From an uncultured Pseudomonadota bacterium (GTDB taxonomy: Bacteria > Pseudomonadota > Alphaproteobacteria > UBA3830): DNA of 47,944 nucleotides. The notes below the pieces were generated by a model. The model saw nothing but the letters and a program-made list of their open reading frames with translations. It searched no databases and was not told where the DNA came from. The stretch's first letter is position 1. Every line of letters begins with the position of its first letter. Location: assembly GCA_902771535.1 (NCBI GenBank), contig CACXWU010000013.1, positions 1 through 47,944 on the forward strand, given 5' to 3'. Of this stretch, positions 25,339-33,337 are shown piece by piece. Made by a program: the position numbers and the translations under genes.

Positions 25339-26913
25339 ATGAAAAACTGCTTATTTGTCAACAATAAATGGATGATTAGCTGTTCGCTTTTGGCACTGGC
25401 GTATGCAGGAGATGTGATGGCGATGTATTGTTCGGATTCTGAGTCTAGTCTTTCTCGGAGTTCGAGTAATTTTGTATCTTCTTCGAATGAAGGTTCACAA
25501 AGTGATAAAATTGCTCAGAAAACAATGGAACCAGATGAATATAAACAGTGGGTTGATGCCGCAAAGGAAGGTAATTACGAGCTGATGAAGTCTTTTGTAG
25601 ATAGAGTAGATGTTGACGAGGTCCAAGGTAACGAGTTATCTGCGTTATTATGGGCGATAGTATACGGTCATGGGGATATAATAGACTTATTAATAGAAAA
25701 CGGTGCTGATGTTAATTTGCAAAATAAACAGGGTATTACTGCAGGTGAACTGGCAGTGATGATAGGAGATATTGAAATATTAGAAAAAATCGACTCGTGG
25801 CGGAATGTTTCTGATTCCGAGTCAAGTTTTTCTCAGAGTTCGAGTTTATCTAATCAGGCATCTTCTGGAAGCTTAGATTCCGCTTGTGATGATTTCGTGA
25901 CCTTTGATTACCGCGATTTTTCGCATATGGGCGGAGAGCATAAAAATATAACACATTTAAAAATCGAGCAAAGGGAACCAGATTATAAAGAAGAAAAAGC
26001 TTTAGAATCAACCAATTATTCTGATTCTGGAAGCTCAGTTCGTTTTCCGGATTTGGAAGTGTTGAAAATTTTTGACCTTTCTCTTATAAAAGCAATTTCT
26101 TGGTTGCATTTAGATAAATTAAAAAAATTAATAATAAATCCGGTCTGGCGGTCGCATTCAGATGAATCAAAAAAATTAACAATAAACGATCTTTCCAAAG
26201 ATATAGGAAATTTAAAAAATCTAGAAGAATTAAATCTTCGGGACTGTCGATTACATTCTTTTCCGGATTCATTGAGCAAACTGACGAAATTGAGAACATT
26301 GGACGTAAGCCAAAATGGCTTTGTAATAAGAGGGCCTTCAGAAGATATAGGAAATTTAGAAAATCTGGAAGAATTAAATCTTCGGGACTGTCGATTGCAT
26401 TCTTTTCCGGATTCGTTGAGCAAACTGACGAAATTGAAGGTACTGGATATAAGCAAAAATGGTTTTAACAAAATATCGGATGTGATTTTCGAAATTCCAA
26501 ATTTAAAGAAATTGATAATTAGCATAGATTATTTATCAAAGGAAGATGCGTCTTTAATGAAAGAGTTATTGGAGAAAAATATAGAGGTAAGAGATGAGAA
26601 AGGAAAAACTTCCCTTATGATCGCAGTGATGAAAGGATGGGACGATATCATCGACCTTTTTATTAAGAGAGAAGCAATAGACTCAGATTTTGTAGATATT
26701 GAAGATAATGAAGGCAATACCGCATTGCACTGGGCAGTAGATAGTTCCAATGTTAGCGCAGTCGAAAAATTAATCAACTCGGGGGCTGACGTTAATTTGA
26801 GAAACAAAAAATGGTATACTCCCTTATGGTTGTGTATAGAAAAAGAAAAACCCGCAAAAGTTCGAGGTGAGATGATGGAGTTATTGTTGGAACATGGAGG
26901 CGTGTTCCGTTGA
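25339..26913 (+). CDS. Exported ankyrin/leucine-rich-repeat protein (524 aa)
   Basis: Likely secreted effector. Residues 1-29 form a signal peptide with a longer n-region ([15 protein letters not shown]). A Ser-rich linker follows, then ankyrin repeats (about 65-150, [19 protein letters not shown]), a second Ser-rich linker, a central LRR block (about 235-410, repeated [19 protein letters not shown]) and ankyrin repeats again at the end (about 415-524, [19 protein letters not shown]). The two ankyrin parts enclose the LRRs, an unusual order. The stop TGA at 26911 belongs to the right copy of the smpB repeat, so the last ankyrin unit was probably cut short. Both repeat types bind proteins; no enzyme domain is seen. 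Confidence 0.85.
   Translation: MKNCLFVNNKWMISCSLLALAYAGDVMAMYCSDSESSLSRSSSNFVSSSNEGSQSDKIAQKTMEPDEYKQWVDAAKEGNYELMKSFVDRVDVDEVQGNELSALLWAIVYGHGDIIDLLIENGADVNLQNKQGITAGELAVMIGDIEILEKIDSWRNVSDSESSFSQSSSLSNQASSGSLDSACDDFVTFDYRDFSHMGGEHKNITHLKIEQREPDYKEEKALESTNYSDSGSSVRFPDLEVLKIFDLSLIKAISWLHLDKLKKLIINPVWRSHSDESKKLTINDLSKDIGNLKNLEELNLRDCRLHSFPDSLSKLTKLRTLDVSQNGFVIRGPSEDIGNLENLEELNLRDCRLHSFPDSLSKLTKLKVLDISKNGFNKISDVIFEIPNLKKLIISIDYLSKEDASLMKELLEKNIEVRDEKGKTSLMIAVMKGWDDIIDLFIKREAIDSDFVDIEDNEGNTALHWAVDSSNVSAVEKLINSGADVNLRNKKWYTPLWLCIEKEKPAKVRGEMMELLLEHGGVFR
26201..26466 (+). repeat. Internal 144-bp tandem repeat in the LRR block
   Basis: Units begin at 26201 and 26345. About 120 bases of each are nearly identical, including the codons for [20 protein letters not shown]. 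The period of 48 residues equals two LRRs. It is a recent in-frame duplication. Confidence 0.9.
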
Positions 26914-27064
26914 AAATATACTTCAATGAAAAAGGGTTTGTAAAAATTTCTCTCGGTCTCGGAAAAGGTAAAAAAAATATAGACAAACGCGAAACCATCA
27001 AAGAGCGCGAATGGAATCGTGAAAAATCCAGGATTCAGGATTTTGAAAAATAGTTTCCGATGAA
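26910..27064 (+). repeat. Direct repeat, right copy (displaced smpB 3' end)
   Basis: 155 bases matching 25066-25238. Read in the SmpB frame it still encodes the tail from LKIYFNEKG to NREKSR, then IQDFEK and a stop. A 7-bp tandem duplication (CAGGATT twice) sits where the left copy has its 25-bp duplication. It has no start codon of its own and is a gene fragment. Confidence 0.93.
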
Positions 27065-27094
27065 CCTCGGTTCTTAATCTGTGAAACTGCTTCC

Positions 27095-27124
27095 AAAAAA
27101 CTCCTCAACACTTCTGCCGAGGAG
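27095..27124 (-). terminator. Rho-independent terminator of truB-rpsO-pnp
   Basis: On the minus strand: CTCCTC, 12-base loop, GAGGAG, then six T, 25 bases after the pnp stop. Confidence 0.85.
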
Positions 27125-27148
27125 CTAAAGTTTCTGAGAATTTTTGAA

Positions 27149-29401
27149 TTATCTCAACGCCTCTCTTTTCCTTTTCGAAGTTTTCTTCGGCTTTTCTTCC
27201 TCGGAGTCTGACTTTTTTCTTCTTTTTGTGTCAGGAGACTCTCTGCTTTCGGATTCTTTCGATGATCTTTTTCTTTTGCACCCTTTTTTCGGACTTTCGC
27301 CGGTTTTTTCATCCGAGTCGCAAGAGTTTTCGCGGTCGATGCGCATAGTCAACCTCGCGCGACCTTTGTTGTCGTATCCCTTGAACAGGACTCGAACTTC
27401 ATCGCCTTCGGACAGCACATCCGAAACATCTTCAACGCGGTCTTCTGCGATCTCGCTGACGTGAACCAATCCTTCGCGAGTTCCGTAGAAGTTGACGAAA
27501 GCACCGAATTCCATGATTTTGACGACCTTCGCGTTGTAAACAGTTCCCGGCTCGGGATCGTAAGCGATTTCTTTAATCATGTTTACGGCTTTCTCCAGCG
27601 AGGCTCCACAAGCGGACGCCACAGTGACATTCCCGTCGTCATCGATATCGATTTTTGCGCCTGTAGAGTCGATAATTTCGCGAATTACCTTTCCTCCGCT
27701 GCCGATTACTTCACGAATTTTGTCCTTAGCGATCGCGAAAGTCACCAGTCTCGGCGCATTTTCATTCAATTCTTTTCTCGGTTCACTGATGCCTTTGGAC
27801 ATTTCTCCCAAGATGTACAAACGGCCGTCTCTCGCCTGCTTTAATGCCTTTTCGAGAATATCAAAAGTGACGCTGGTGACTTTGATGTCCATCTGCAGAG
27901 CGGTAATTCCGTTTTCCGTTCCCGCAACTTTGAAATCCATGTCGCCCAAATGATCTTCTTCCGCCATGATGTCGCTGAGAATTACATAATTGCCGTCGGA
28001 ATCAATTACCAAACCCATTGCAATTCCGGCAACTGCACTTTTCAGCGGAACTCCTGCATCCATCAAAGACAGGGACGCTCCACAGATCGTTGCCATTGAA
28101 GAAGACCCGTTGCAGGACAAAACTTCCGAAACAACTCGGACTGCGTAAGGAAATTCCTCTTTTGTCGGCAAAACCTGACTGACCGCGCGCCATGCCAATC
28201 TCCCGTGACCGATTTCACGGCGTCCAGGCGATCCTAAACGGCTGATTTCTCCGACCGAGAACGGAGGAAAGTTGTAGTGCAACAAAAATCTTTCGGTATA
28301 TTCCCCGGCCAATCCGTCTACCAATTGCTCGTCCTGAGACGTTCCCAGAGTCGTGATTGCTAGGGCCTGGGTTTCTCCTCTGTTGAATACCGCGGATCCG
28401 TGTACTCTCGGTAACACTGAAATTTCAGTGCTAATCGGGCGAATATCGACCGAGGAACGATCGTCAATTCTCTTTCCCGTGGACAACAACTTATCTCGTA
28501 TGAACCGCGAACAAACTTCCTTGAACATTTCTTCGATGAAGTTCTCCGTAAATTCCTCTTCGCGATCCGCAAAATGAGCGACTGCCGCCTCGCGAACCTT
28601 CGCCATGGCTTCCAATCTTTCGTGTTTCGAACCCTGCGCGTAGGCATCTTCAATGTCCGACAAAAAGTTTGCAGTAATCTCTTCTATAACAGCGTCGGAG
28701 TTCGATTCTTCTGACACTTCCCAAGGATCTTTCGCAACTTCTTCCGCCAATTCTGTGATCATTTCGATAATCGGCTGATAAGACTCATGTCCAAACTTCA
28801 GGGCCGCAAGCATTTCTTTTTCGGTAAGCTGATTGGAACCCGACTCAACCATCAGTACACCTTCGGAAGATCCCGCGATAATCAAGTTTAAGTTCGAATT
28901 GTGCCCGATTTTCGGATTCAAAATAAATTCGCCGTTTTCGTATCCGATACGAGCTGCAGCGATAGGTCCGAGAAATGGAATTCCCGAAATTGTCAGTGCT
29001 GCGGATGCTCCGATGATGGAAAGAATATCGGGATCATTTTCTCCATCGAAACTCAAAACCGTACAAATGACCTGAGTTTCATTTTTGAAATTCTTGTGGA
29101 ACAATGGCCTGATCGGACGGTCAATCAATCGAGAAACCAAAGTTTCGTGCTCAGATGGACGTCCCTCTCTTTTTATGAAGCCACCCGGAATTTTTCCGGC
29201 AGCGTAGGCCTTTTCTATATAGTTAACCGTCAAAGGGAAAAAGTCGACTTCGGAATTGGCTTTCTTGGCTGCAACAACGGTGCACAAAACCGTTGTATCT
29301 CCGTACCTTACAACAACAGATCCGTCCGCCTGATTTGCCCAGCGGCCCGTTTCTACGGATAATACTCCATCACCCCAGGCAATTTCTTTTTTCGTTATCA
29401 T
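27149..29401 (-). CDS. pnp: Polyribonucleotide nucleotidyltransferase (750 aa) with a basic C-terminal tail
   Basis: 3'-to-5' phosphorolytic exoribonuclease of the RNA degradosome. Two RNase PH domains are visible (first at GRWANQADGSVVV, second with FNRGETQALA and DHLGDMDFKVAG), then a KH domain (REVIGSGGKVIREI) and an S1 domain (GTVYNAKVVKIMEFGAFVNF). After the S1 domain there is a tail of about 60 residues made almost only of Lys, Arg, Ser, Glu and Asp, with clusters KRKRSSK and TKRRKK. Family members usually end soon after S1. The ATG at 29401 is chosen over a TTG six codons upstream because AGGGAA precedes it. Downstream of rpsO by 19 bases. Confidence 0.96.
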   Translation of the reverse strand: MITKKEIAWGDGVLSVETGRWANQADGSVVVRYGDTTVLCTVVAAKKANSEVDFFPLTVNYIEKAYAAGKIPGGFIKREGRPSEHETLVSRLIDRPIRPLFHKNFKNETQVICTVLSFDGENDPDILSIIGASAALTISGIPFLGPIAAARIGYENGEFILNPKIGHNSNLNLIIAGSSEGVLMVESGSNQLTEKEMLAALKFGHESYQPIIEMITELAEEVAKDPWEVSEESNSDAVIEEITANFLSDIEDAYAQGSKHERLEAMAKVREAAVAHFADREEEFTENFIEEMFKEVCSRFIRDKLLSTGKRIDDRSSVDIRPISTEISVLPRVHGSAVFNRGETQALAITTLGTSQDEQLVDGLAGEYTERFLLHYNFPPFSVGEISRLGSPGRREIGHGRLAWRAVSQVLPTKEEFPYAVRVVSEVLSCNGSSSMATICGASLSLMDAGVPLKSAVAGIAMGLVIDSDGNYVILSDIMAEEDHLGDMDFKVAGTENGITALQMDIKVTSVTFDILEKALKQARDGRLYILGEMSKGISEPRKELNENAPRLVTFAIAKDKIREVIGSGGKVIREIIDSTGAKIDIDDDGNVTVASACGASLEKAVNMIKEIAYDPEPGTVYNAKVVKIMEFGAFVNFYGTREGLVHVSEIAEDRVEDVSDVLSEGDEVRVLFKGYDNKGRARLTMRIDRENSCDSDEKTGESPKKGCKRKRSSKESESRESPDTKRRKKSDSEEEKPKKTSKRKREALR

Positions 29402-29420
29402 GACTTTTTCCCTGTTCAAA

Positions 29421-29681
29421 TTATCTTCTCAAACCTAATGACTTAATGAGAGTAGCGTATCTTTCGACGCTTTCACTTTTGAGGTAATCCAATAATTTTC
29501 TTCTCTTGCTAACCATCGCCAAAAGTCCGCGCCTTGAGTGGAAATCTTTCGGATGCACAATCATGTGCTCACCAAGAGAATTAATTCTTGAGGTTAAAAT
29601 TGCTACCTGAACCTCAGGCGACCCCGTGTCTCCCTCGTGCCTTGCAAATTTCTCAATAAGGTCTTTTTTTTCAATCGACAT
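29421..29681 (-). CDS. rpsO: 30S ribosomal protein S15 (86 aa)
   Basis: Binds 16S rRNA early in small-subunit assembly. Characteristic G-D-T-G-S-P-E-V-Q and H-x-x-D-x-H-S-R-R-G-L motifs. Slightly shorter than the common 89 residues. Sits in the conserved truB-rpsO-pnp order. Confidence 0.98.
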   Translation of the reverse strand: MSIEKKDLIEKFARHEGDTGSPEVQVAILTSRINSLGEHMIVHPKDFHSRRGLLAMVSKRRKLLDYLKSESVERYATLIKSLGLRR

Positions 29682-29691
29682 CTTTTATCTC

Positions 29692-30576
29692 CTAATTTAA
29701 ATACATTCTGACGGCACTAATTATGCCATCCGCAGAAACAAAGCAGACCCCACAAAACTCCCTGCTCTCGCTGTCGAACAATCTTACATTCGACGAAAGA
29801 ATTTCAGATTCTGCGAGCTGAACCGACAACCCATTCTGCAACTTGGATACGTAATTTTTTCCCAAAAACAAGGCCGGGATGTCGTCCAGCGGACTCTCCA
29901 ATGGAATCAAATTACCATCCAACTCGCTAGTATCTACTATTTCAGCTAATTTTTCCAGTGAAATCGCTCGCTCTATTGAAAAAAAACCGGATTTTAGTCT
30001 TCTTAGTTCCTTTACATAGCACAAACTACCTAATTTTTGAGCGATATCAACGGCCAAAGTGCGAACATAAGTTCCTTTTGAACAGCAAACTTGAAATTTT
30101 GCATGGCTATTTTCGAAAAACTGTAACAATTTTAAATCATGGATGAAAACTTTTCGGGAAGGAATTTCTATGGACTTGTTTTGTCGGACCAGATCGCAGG
30201 CTCGCCGTCCGTTAATCTTTATGGCGGAAAATTTCGGAGGAATCTGCTCTATTTCTCCTAAAAATTTCGGAAGAATTTTTTTAATTTGATCCTGTGTAGG
30301 AATGGTTTTTGTGGTTTCTGTAGTTTCGCCGGTTTCGTCATAAGAATCAGTGTTTGCTCCGAAAACGACTTCAAATTCGTATATTTTTTCGACATCTTCG
30401 ATAAATTGAATAAATTTTCGAGCGCGCCCTATCGCGATAGGAAGTACTCCTGTCGCGAACGGATCAAGGGTTCCGACATATCCTGTTTTTTCTTTGAGAA
30501 GTTTGCGAACCTTTACCATAGCGAAATTTGAAGAAATTCCTTTTGGTTTATCGAGACAAATCCATCCGTCCGTCAT
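29692..30576 (-). CDS. truB: tRNA pseudouridine-55 synthase (294 aa)
   Basis: Makes pseudouridine 55 in the T-loop of tRNAs. Begins with D-G-W-I-C-L-D-K-P-K-G-I-S-S. The catalytic Asp lies in G-Y-V-G-T-L-D-P-F-A-T-G-V-L-P near residue 38. Further family blocks are PPKFSAIKINGRRA (about 112-125) and KGTYVRTLAVDIAQ. Cytoplasmic. First gene of the truB-rpsO-pnp operon; its promoter should lie in the gap 30577-30665. Confidence 0.96.
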   Translation of the reverse strand: MTDGWICLDKPKGISSNFAMVKVRKLLKEKTGYVGTLDPFATGVLPIAIGRARKFIQFIEDVEKIYEFEVVFGANTDSYDETGETTETTKTIPTQDQIKKILPKFLGEIEQIPPKFSAIKINGRRACDLVRQNKSIEIPSRKVFIHDLKLLQFFENSHAKFQVCCSKGTYVRTLAVDIAQKLGSLCYVKELRRLKSGFFSIERAISLEKLAEIVDTSELDGNLIPLESPLDDIPALFLGKNYVSKLQNGLSVQLAESEILSSNVRLFDSESREFCGVCFVSADGIISAVRMYLN

Positions 30577-30665
30577 AGCTTTTCCAGTTTTTTCATTGTT
30601 TTCGAGATTTAAGCATAAATCGCTCGCAATATTAATAGGAGAGCAAAAAAATAAGAATTCTGTGT

Positions 30666-30701
30666 GAAAAATATTTGCGCCCGAAATTATTTCCGAGCGC
30701 A
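30666..30701 (-). terminator. Rho-independent terminator of the secretion-like operon
   Basis: On the minus strand an 11-pair stem TGCGCTCGGAA/TTTCGGGCGCA (two G-U pairs) is followed by AATATTTTTC, 12 bases after the stop of the FkbM-like gene. Confidence 0.65.
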
Positions 30702-30713
30702 GAACAAAAGATA

Positions 30714-31583
30714 TTAATTCCTCCTTAACAGAATGTGTCCGCTGACCATTTTGTTTAGGTCCGCCGGGTAAATTTCCCCGTCTTCATTGATGGCGTAAAT
30801 TTTAAACCCAAATTCATTTATACTACTCATAAACTCCGAAGTTTGAAGTTCGTCTTTTCCATAGTCCAAAACGATTTTGATTTCCGGAGAGCGTTTGATA
30901 ATTTTCTGTGCCCCATTAATAGCATTGACGATATTTTTCTTTTTACTGATTCTCAACAGGTTTATGTTTTGTAGATTCGGATAAATTTCATCTAAGGTCG
31001 ATACCTCTACTTTCAAGGCGTTAAACCCTTTTTCTGACTTATAATCGGAAGGTCTAATTATTCCATATTCCGGCGATTCTTCATTTCCATAGATCAAAAG
31101 ACCCTCGGAAGGTTTGTCGGATATCGCGACGGTTTTTGTAAGTACTCTGCTTTCGAATCCATTGGACTTTGCGCTCAGTTTTATTGTGTCGTTATATTTT
31201 TCGAAAGGATTCAATATGTATATTCGACCCGACCGAGAAATTAATTTCGCGATCAAAAGCTGTTGTACGCCAATGTCCTGACTTACGTATAGCACTGTAT
31301 CGCCCTCTTTCAGATTTTTCCTGAAATACGTAATTATATCTTTTTCTCTAACTTCATTATTTATTTGATCGTATGAGAAAATATCACGGTTTACCTTTAT
31401 TTTTATGTCATCGAAAATAACTTTTTCCTGTACGTTTTGCAGATCAGACGAAGCGTTGTCAAGAATGGTTTTGCATTGCTTTCGGTAACAAGAAATCGCA
31501 ACGATCAAAGCTACCAGTATAATCACGGTAATAAAAGCATACCGCAGAGCTTTTTTTTTCAGGTCTTTAGAAATTTCTTCCAT
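30714..31583 (-). CDS. Membrane-anchored FkbM-like methyltransferase fold protein (289 aa)
   Basis: One N-terminal membrane helix (about 15-33, YAFITVIILVALIVAIS) puts the rest outside the cytoplasm. The soluble part resembles the Rossmann core of FkbM-type methyltransferases: GDTVLYVSQDIGVQQLLIAKL takes the place of motif I, SGRIYILNPFEK of motif II, and VEVSTLDEIYP with INLLRI follows the family order. The usual motif I glycines (V-G-A-N-x-G) are lost, so SAM binding is doubtful. It ends an operon of secretion-system-like genes, 63 bases after the previous gene. It may be a structural part rather than an enzyme. Confidence 0.6.
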   Translation of the reverse strand: MEEISKDLKKKALRYAFITVIILVALIVAISCYRKQCKTILDNASSDLQNVQEKVIFDDIKIKVNRDIFSYDQINNEVREKDIITYFRKNLKEGDTVLYVSQDIGVQQLLIAKLISRSGRIYILNPFEKYNDTIKLSAKSNGFESRVLTKTVAISDKPSEGLLIYGNEESPEYGIIRPSDYKSEKGFNALKVEVSTLDEIYPNLQNINLLRISKKKNIVNAINGAQKIIKRSPEIKIVLDYGKDELQTSEFMSSINEFGFKIYAINEDGEIYPADLNKMVSGHILLRRN

Positions 31584-31646
31584 ATTTATGTACTCCCAAC
31601 TAGGTTATATCTTACCAAATATAGGTTAACATAAAGTTAATAATTT

Positions 31647-32360
31647 TTACCAAGTTTCATCTAATTTTATTTTTACTAAATTTTTCTTGTTTTTTGCGGT
31701 AATAAATTCGTCATATATTTTTAAAATTTCATATCCGCCGACAGAATCACCTTCGTGGAAAGGTTTTCCGTTTATATATGCTATGTCGTAGTGCATTATT
31801 CCATTGAGCTGATATTTCGTTATTTTTGGCAGGTCGAATAATTCAGGATATTTCTCATCATCAACATTATTTGTGTAAGTTTTATTTACATAGAAATATT
31901 TTTGCAGATTTTGCGGTGGATAGAAAATACGGCAAAGGAGAGAAACTTGTAAAAGTTTTTTCAAATTTTTAATTTTTATTTCATCGAAGGAGATTATTCC
32001 GCCGAGCTCGGTTCGCAGTTTATCGAGCAAGGTGTAAAAATCTTTTTCACTGTTAATTTTGAATTTTAATTCAAATTTTTCTGCGGAAATTTCTTTAAAA
32101 AGAACAGATGTGAGGGAAAATTTCTTGAAAATCTCGAAAATATCTTGCTTTAAATTTTCATTTTTTCCGAACATTTTTTCTTTCGGCTTTAGAAATTTTT
32201 TCAGATTTGCGTTTTTTTGAAGTTCATCGATTTTCGCTTTTCGAATTTTCTCTGCGGCCAAAATTTCATTGTAATTTCGGATTTTAAAATTCTGATAACA
32301 GCAAATCAGAATCAATGCAAATATGATTAGGAAAAGATCTCTCAATTTAATTTTAGCCAC
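31647..32360 (-). CDS. Inner-membrane protein, GspM/PilO-like and GspC/PilP-like regions (237 aa)
   Basis: An N-terminal helix (about 8-24, LFLIIFALILICCY) is followed by a coiled stretch and a ferredoxin-like periplasmic domain (about 60-145), the plan of GspM and PilO. The last 60 residues (ITKYQLNGIMHYDIAYINGK, then FHEGDSVGGYEIL) look like the homology region of GspC or the beta-domain of PilP, with the typical G-x-x-x-x-x-G-D-x-V. If correct, one protein combines two alignment-complex parts. The start overlaps the preceding gene by 19 bases. Similarity is judged by eye; confidence is moderate. Confidence 0.5.
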   Translation of the reverse strand: MAKIKLRDLFLIIFALILICCYQNFKIRNYNEILAAEKIRKAKIDELQKNANLKKFLKPKEKMFGKNENLKQDIFEIFKKFSLTSVLFKEISAEKFELKFKINSEKDFYTLLDKLRTELGGIISFDEIKIKNLKKLLQVSLLCRIFYPPQNLQKYFYVNKTYTNNVDDEKYPELFDLPKITKYQLNGIMHYDIAYINGKPFHEGDSVGGYEILKIYDEFITAKNKKNLVKIKLDETW

Positions 32361-33337
32361 AACACAGCCTCCACAATTTGATCGGATCCTAATTTTTCAT
32401 AAGACGAATTTGTTACATAATCTATTTTTATATTTGTCAGTTCTTTGATTTTTTTCAAGGACAGCTCTGCCTTGATTTTTGCAACATCGCTATTCAATTT
32501 TAAAGCTTGAATTTTTATATCATTTTTCTTACAAAATTCCGAAATTTTATTCCAATTCGGAGTATCGTTTAGCTCGATGAGTAAATTCATCAGTGAATCA
32601 TAATTTTTCGATGACATATAAACAGAAAAATCTTCAGTTTTGATTTTATTATTCAGATTTTTCGGAGAGTAATCTTGGTTGTAAATTTTGTAGGAATTAT
32701 GAATCACTACCGTAGTCATAATAAAAATAATGATCCACGCAAAATAACAAAGAAAATTGCATTTTTTTTGAAAAATGGGTTTTATGTTGCTGTTTTTTTC
32801 TGCGAAGTTTAGGATTTTATCGATATTCAAAAGTTTCGCATCTTCAAACTCATCAATGGTAGAAAAAATTTTGAAAGAATTTATATGCAACCTTTTCAGA
32901 TACAGTTTTGTACATTCCAATTCTTGTGCGATATTTTTGGGAATGAATCGACTTAGCACGATCGCTGGACCGCAGCCGACGATTATTCTGTAACCGGACC
33001 AATTATGGCAACCCACGTATATCCAATCGTCCGCAAAATTTATTTCTTTTCGAATCAAATAATCCGCGATTATATTTTCGATTAATACGCAATTTTTCCA
33101 GCGATCGTGGAGGGTAATTTTTTGCAGGTATTTCGGTGAATTGTTGAAAATGTCGCGCCAATAAAGATGATAAAAATCCGTTCCGTATTTTCTTTTATAA
33201 CGAAGAATTTTTAACGCTTCAAATATTGAACAATTTTGAAGTCGTTCCGCCGAAAACTCTGTGACATTTTTATCGAGAACGATAAGATCATTTCGAGAAA
33301 ATTTCTGATGATTGTTCTTTTCGCCGATGATATTCAT
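32342..33337 (-). CDS. GspL/PilM-N-like inner-membrane protein (331 aa)
   Basis: A cytosolic N-terminal part (1-195) rich in alternating strands, a single membrane helix (about 200-217, YFAWIIIFIMTTVVIHNS) and a periplasmic C-terminal part (220-331) with a ferredoxin-like pattern. This matches GspL, which docks the GspE ATPase, or a PilM-PilN fusion. No strong sequence motif remains, so the name rests mainly on layout and position. It overlaps gspF by 4 bases (ATGA) and the next gene by 19, so translation is tightly coupled. Confidence 0.5.
   Translation of the reverse strand: MNIIGEKNNHQKFSRNDLIVLDKNVTEFSAERLQNCSIFEALKILRYKRKYGTDFYHLYWRDIFNNSPKYLQKITLHDRWKNCVLIENIIADYLIRKEINFADDWIYVGCHNWSGYRIIVGCGPAIVLSRFIPKNIAQELECTKLYLKRLHINSFKIFSTIDEFEDAKLLNIDKILNFAEKNSNIKPIFQKKCNFLCYFAWIIIFIMTTVVIHNSYKIYNQDYSPKNLNNKIKTEDFSVYMSSKNYDSLMNLLIELNDTPNWNKISEFCKKNDIKIQALKLNSDVAKIKAELSLKKIKELTNIKIDYVTNSSYEKLGSDQIVEAVLWLKLN

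Larger units (their letters stand above)
25239..26909 (+). mobile_element. Putative inserted cassette between duplicated smpB 3' ends
   Basis: About 1.67 kb bounded by direct repeats of the smpB 3' end and carrying one gene with its own promoter. The layout resembles integration at the 3' end of a gene with restoration of that gene and displacement of the old end. No integrase, transposase or inverted repeat is present, so homologous exchange or an unequal duplication is equally possible. Directly seen: repeats and gene; inferred: insertion. Confidence 0.55.

Noticed and set aside
25239-26909. Classical insertion sequence or integron cassette
   Set aside because: No transposase, integrase, inverted terminal repeats or short target duplication; only the long smpB-derived direct repeats.
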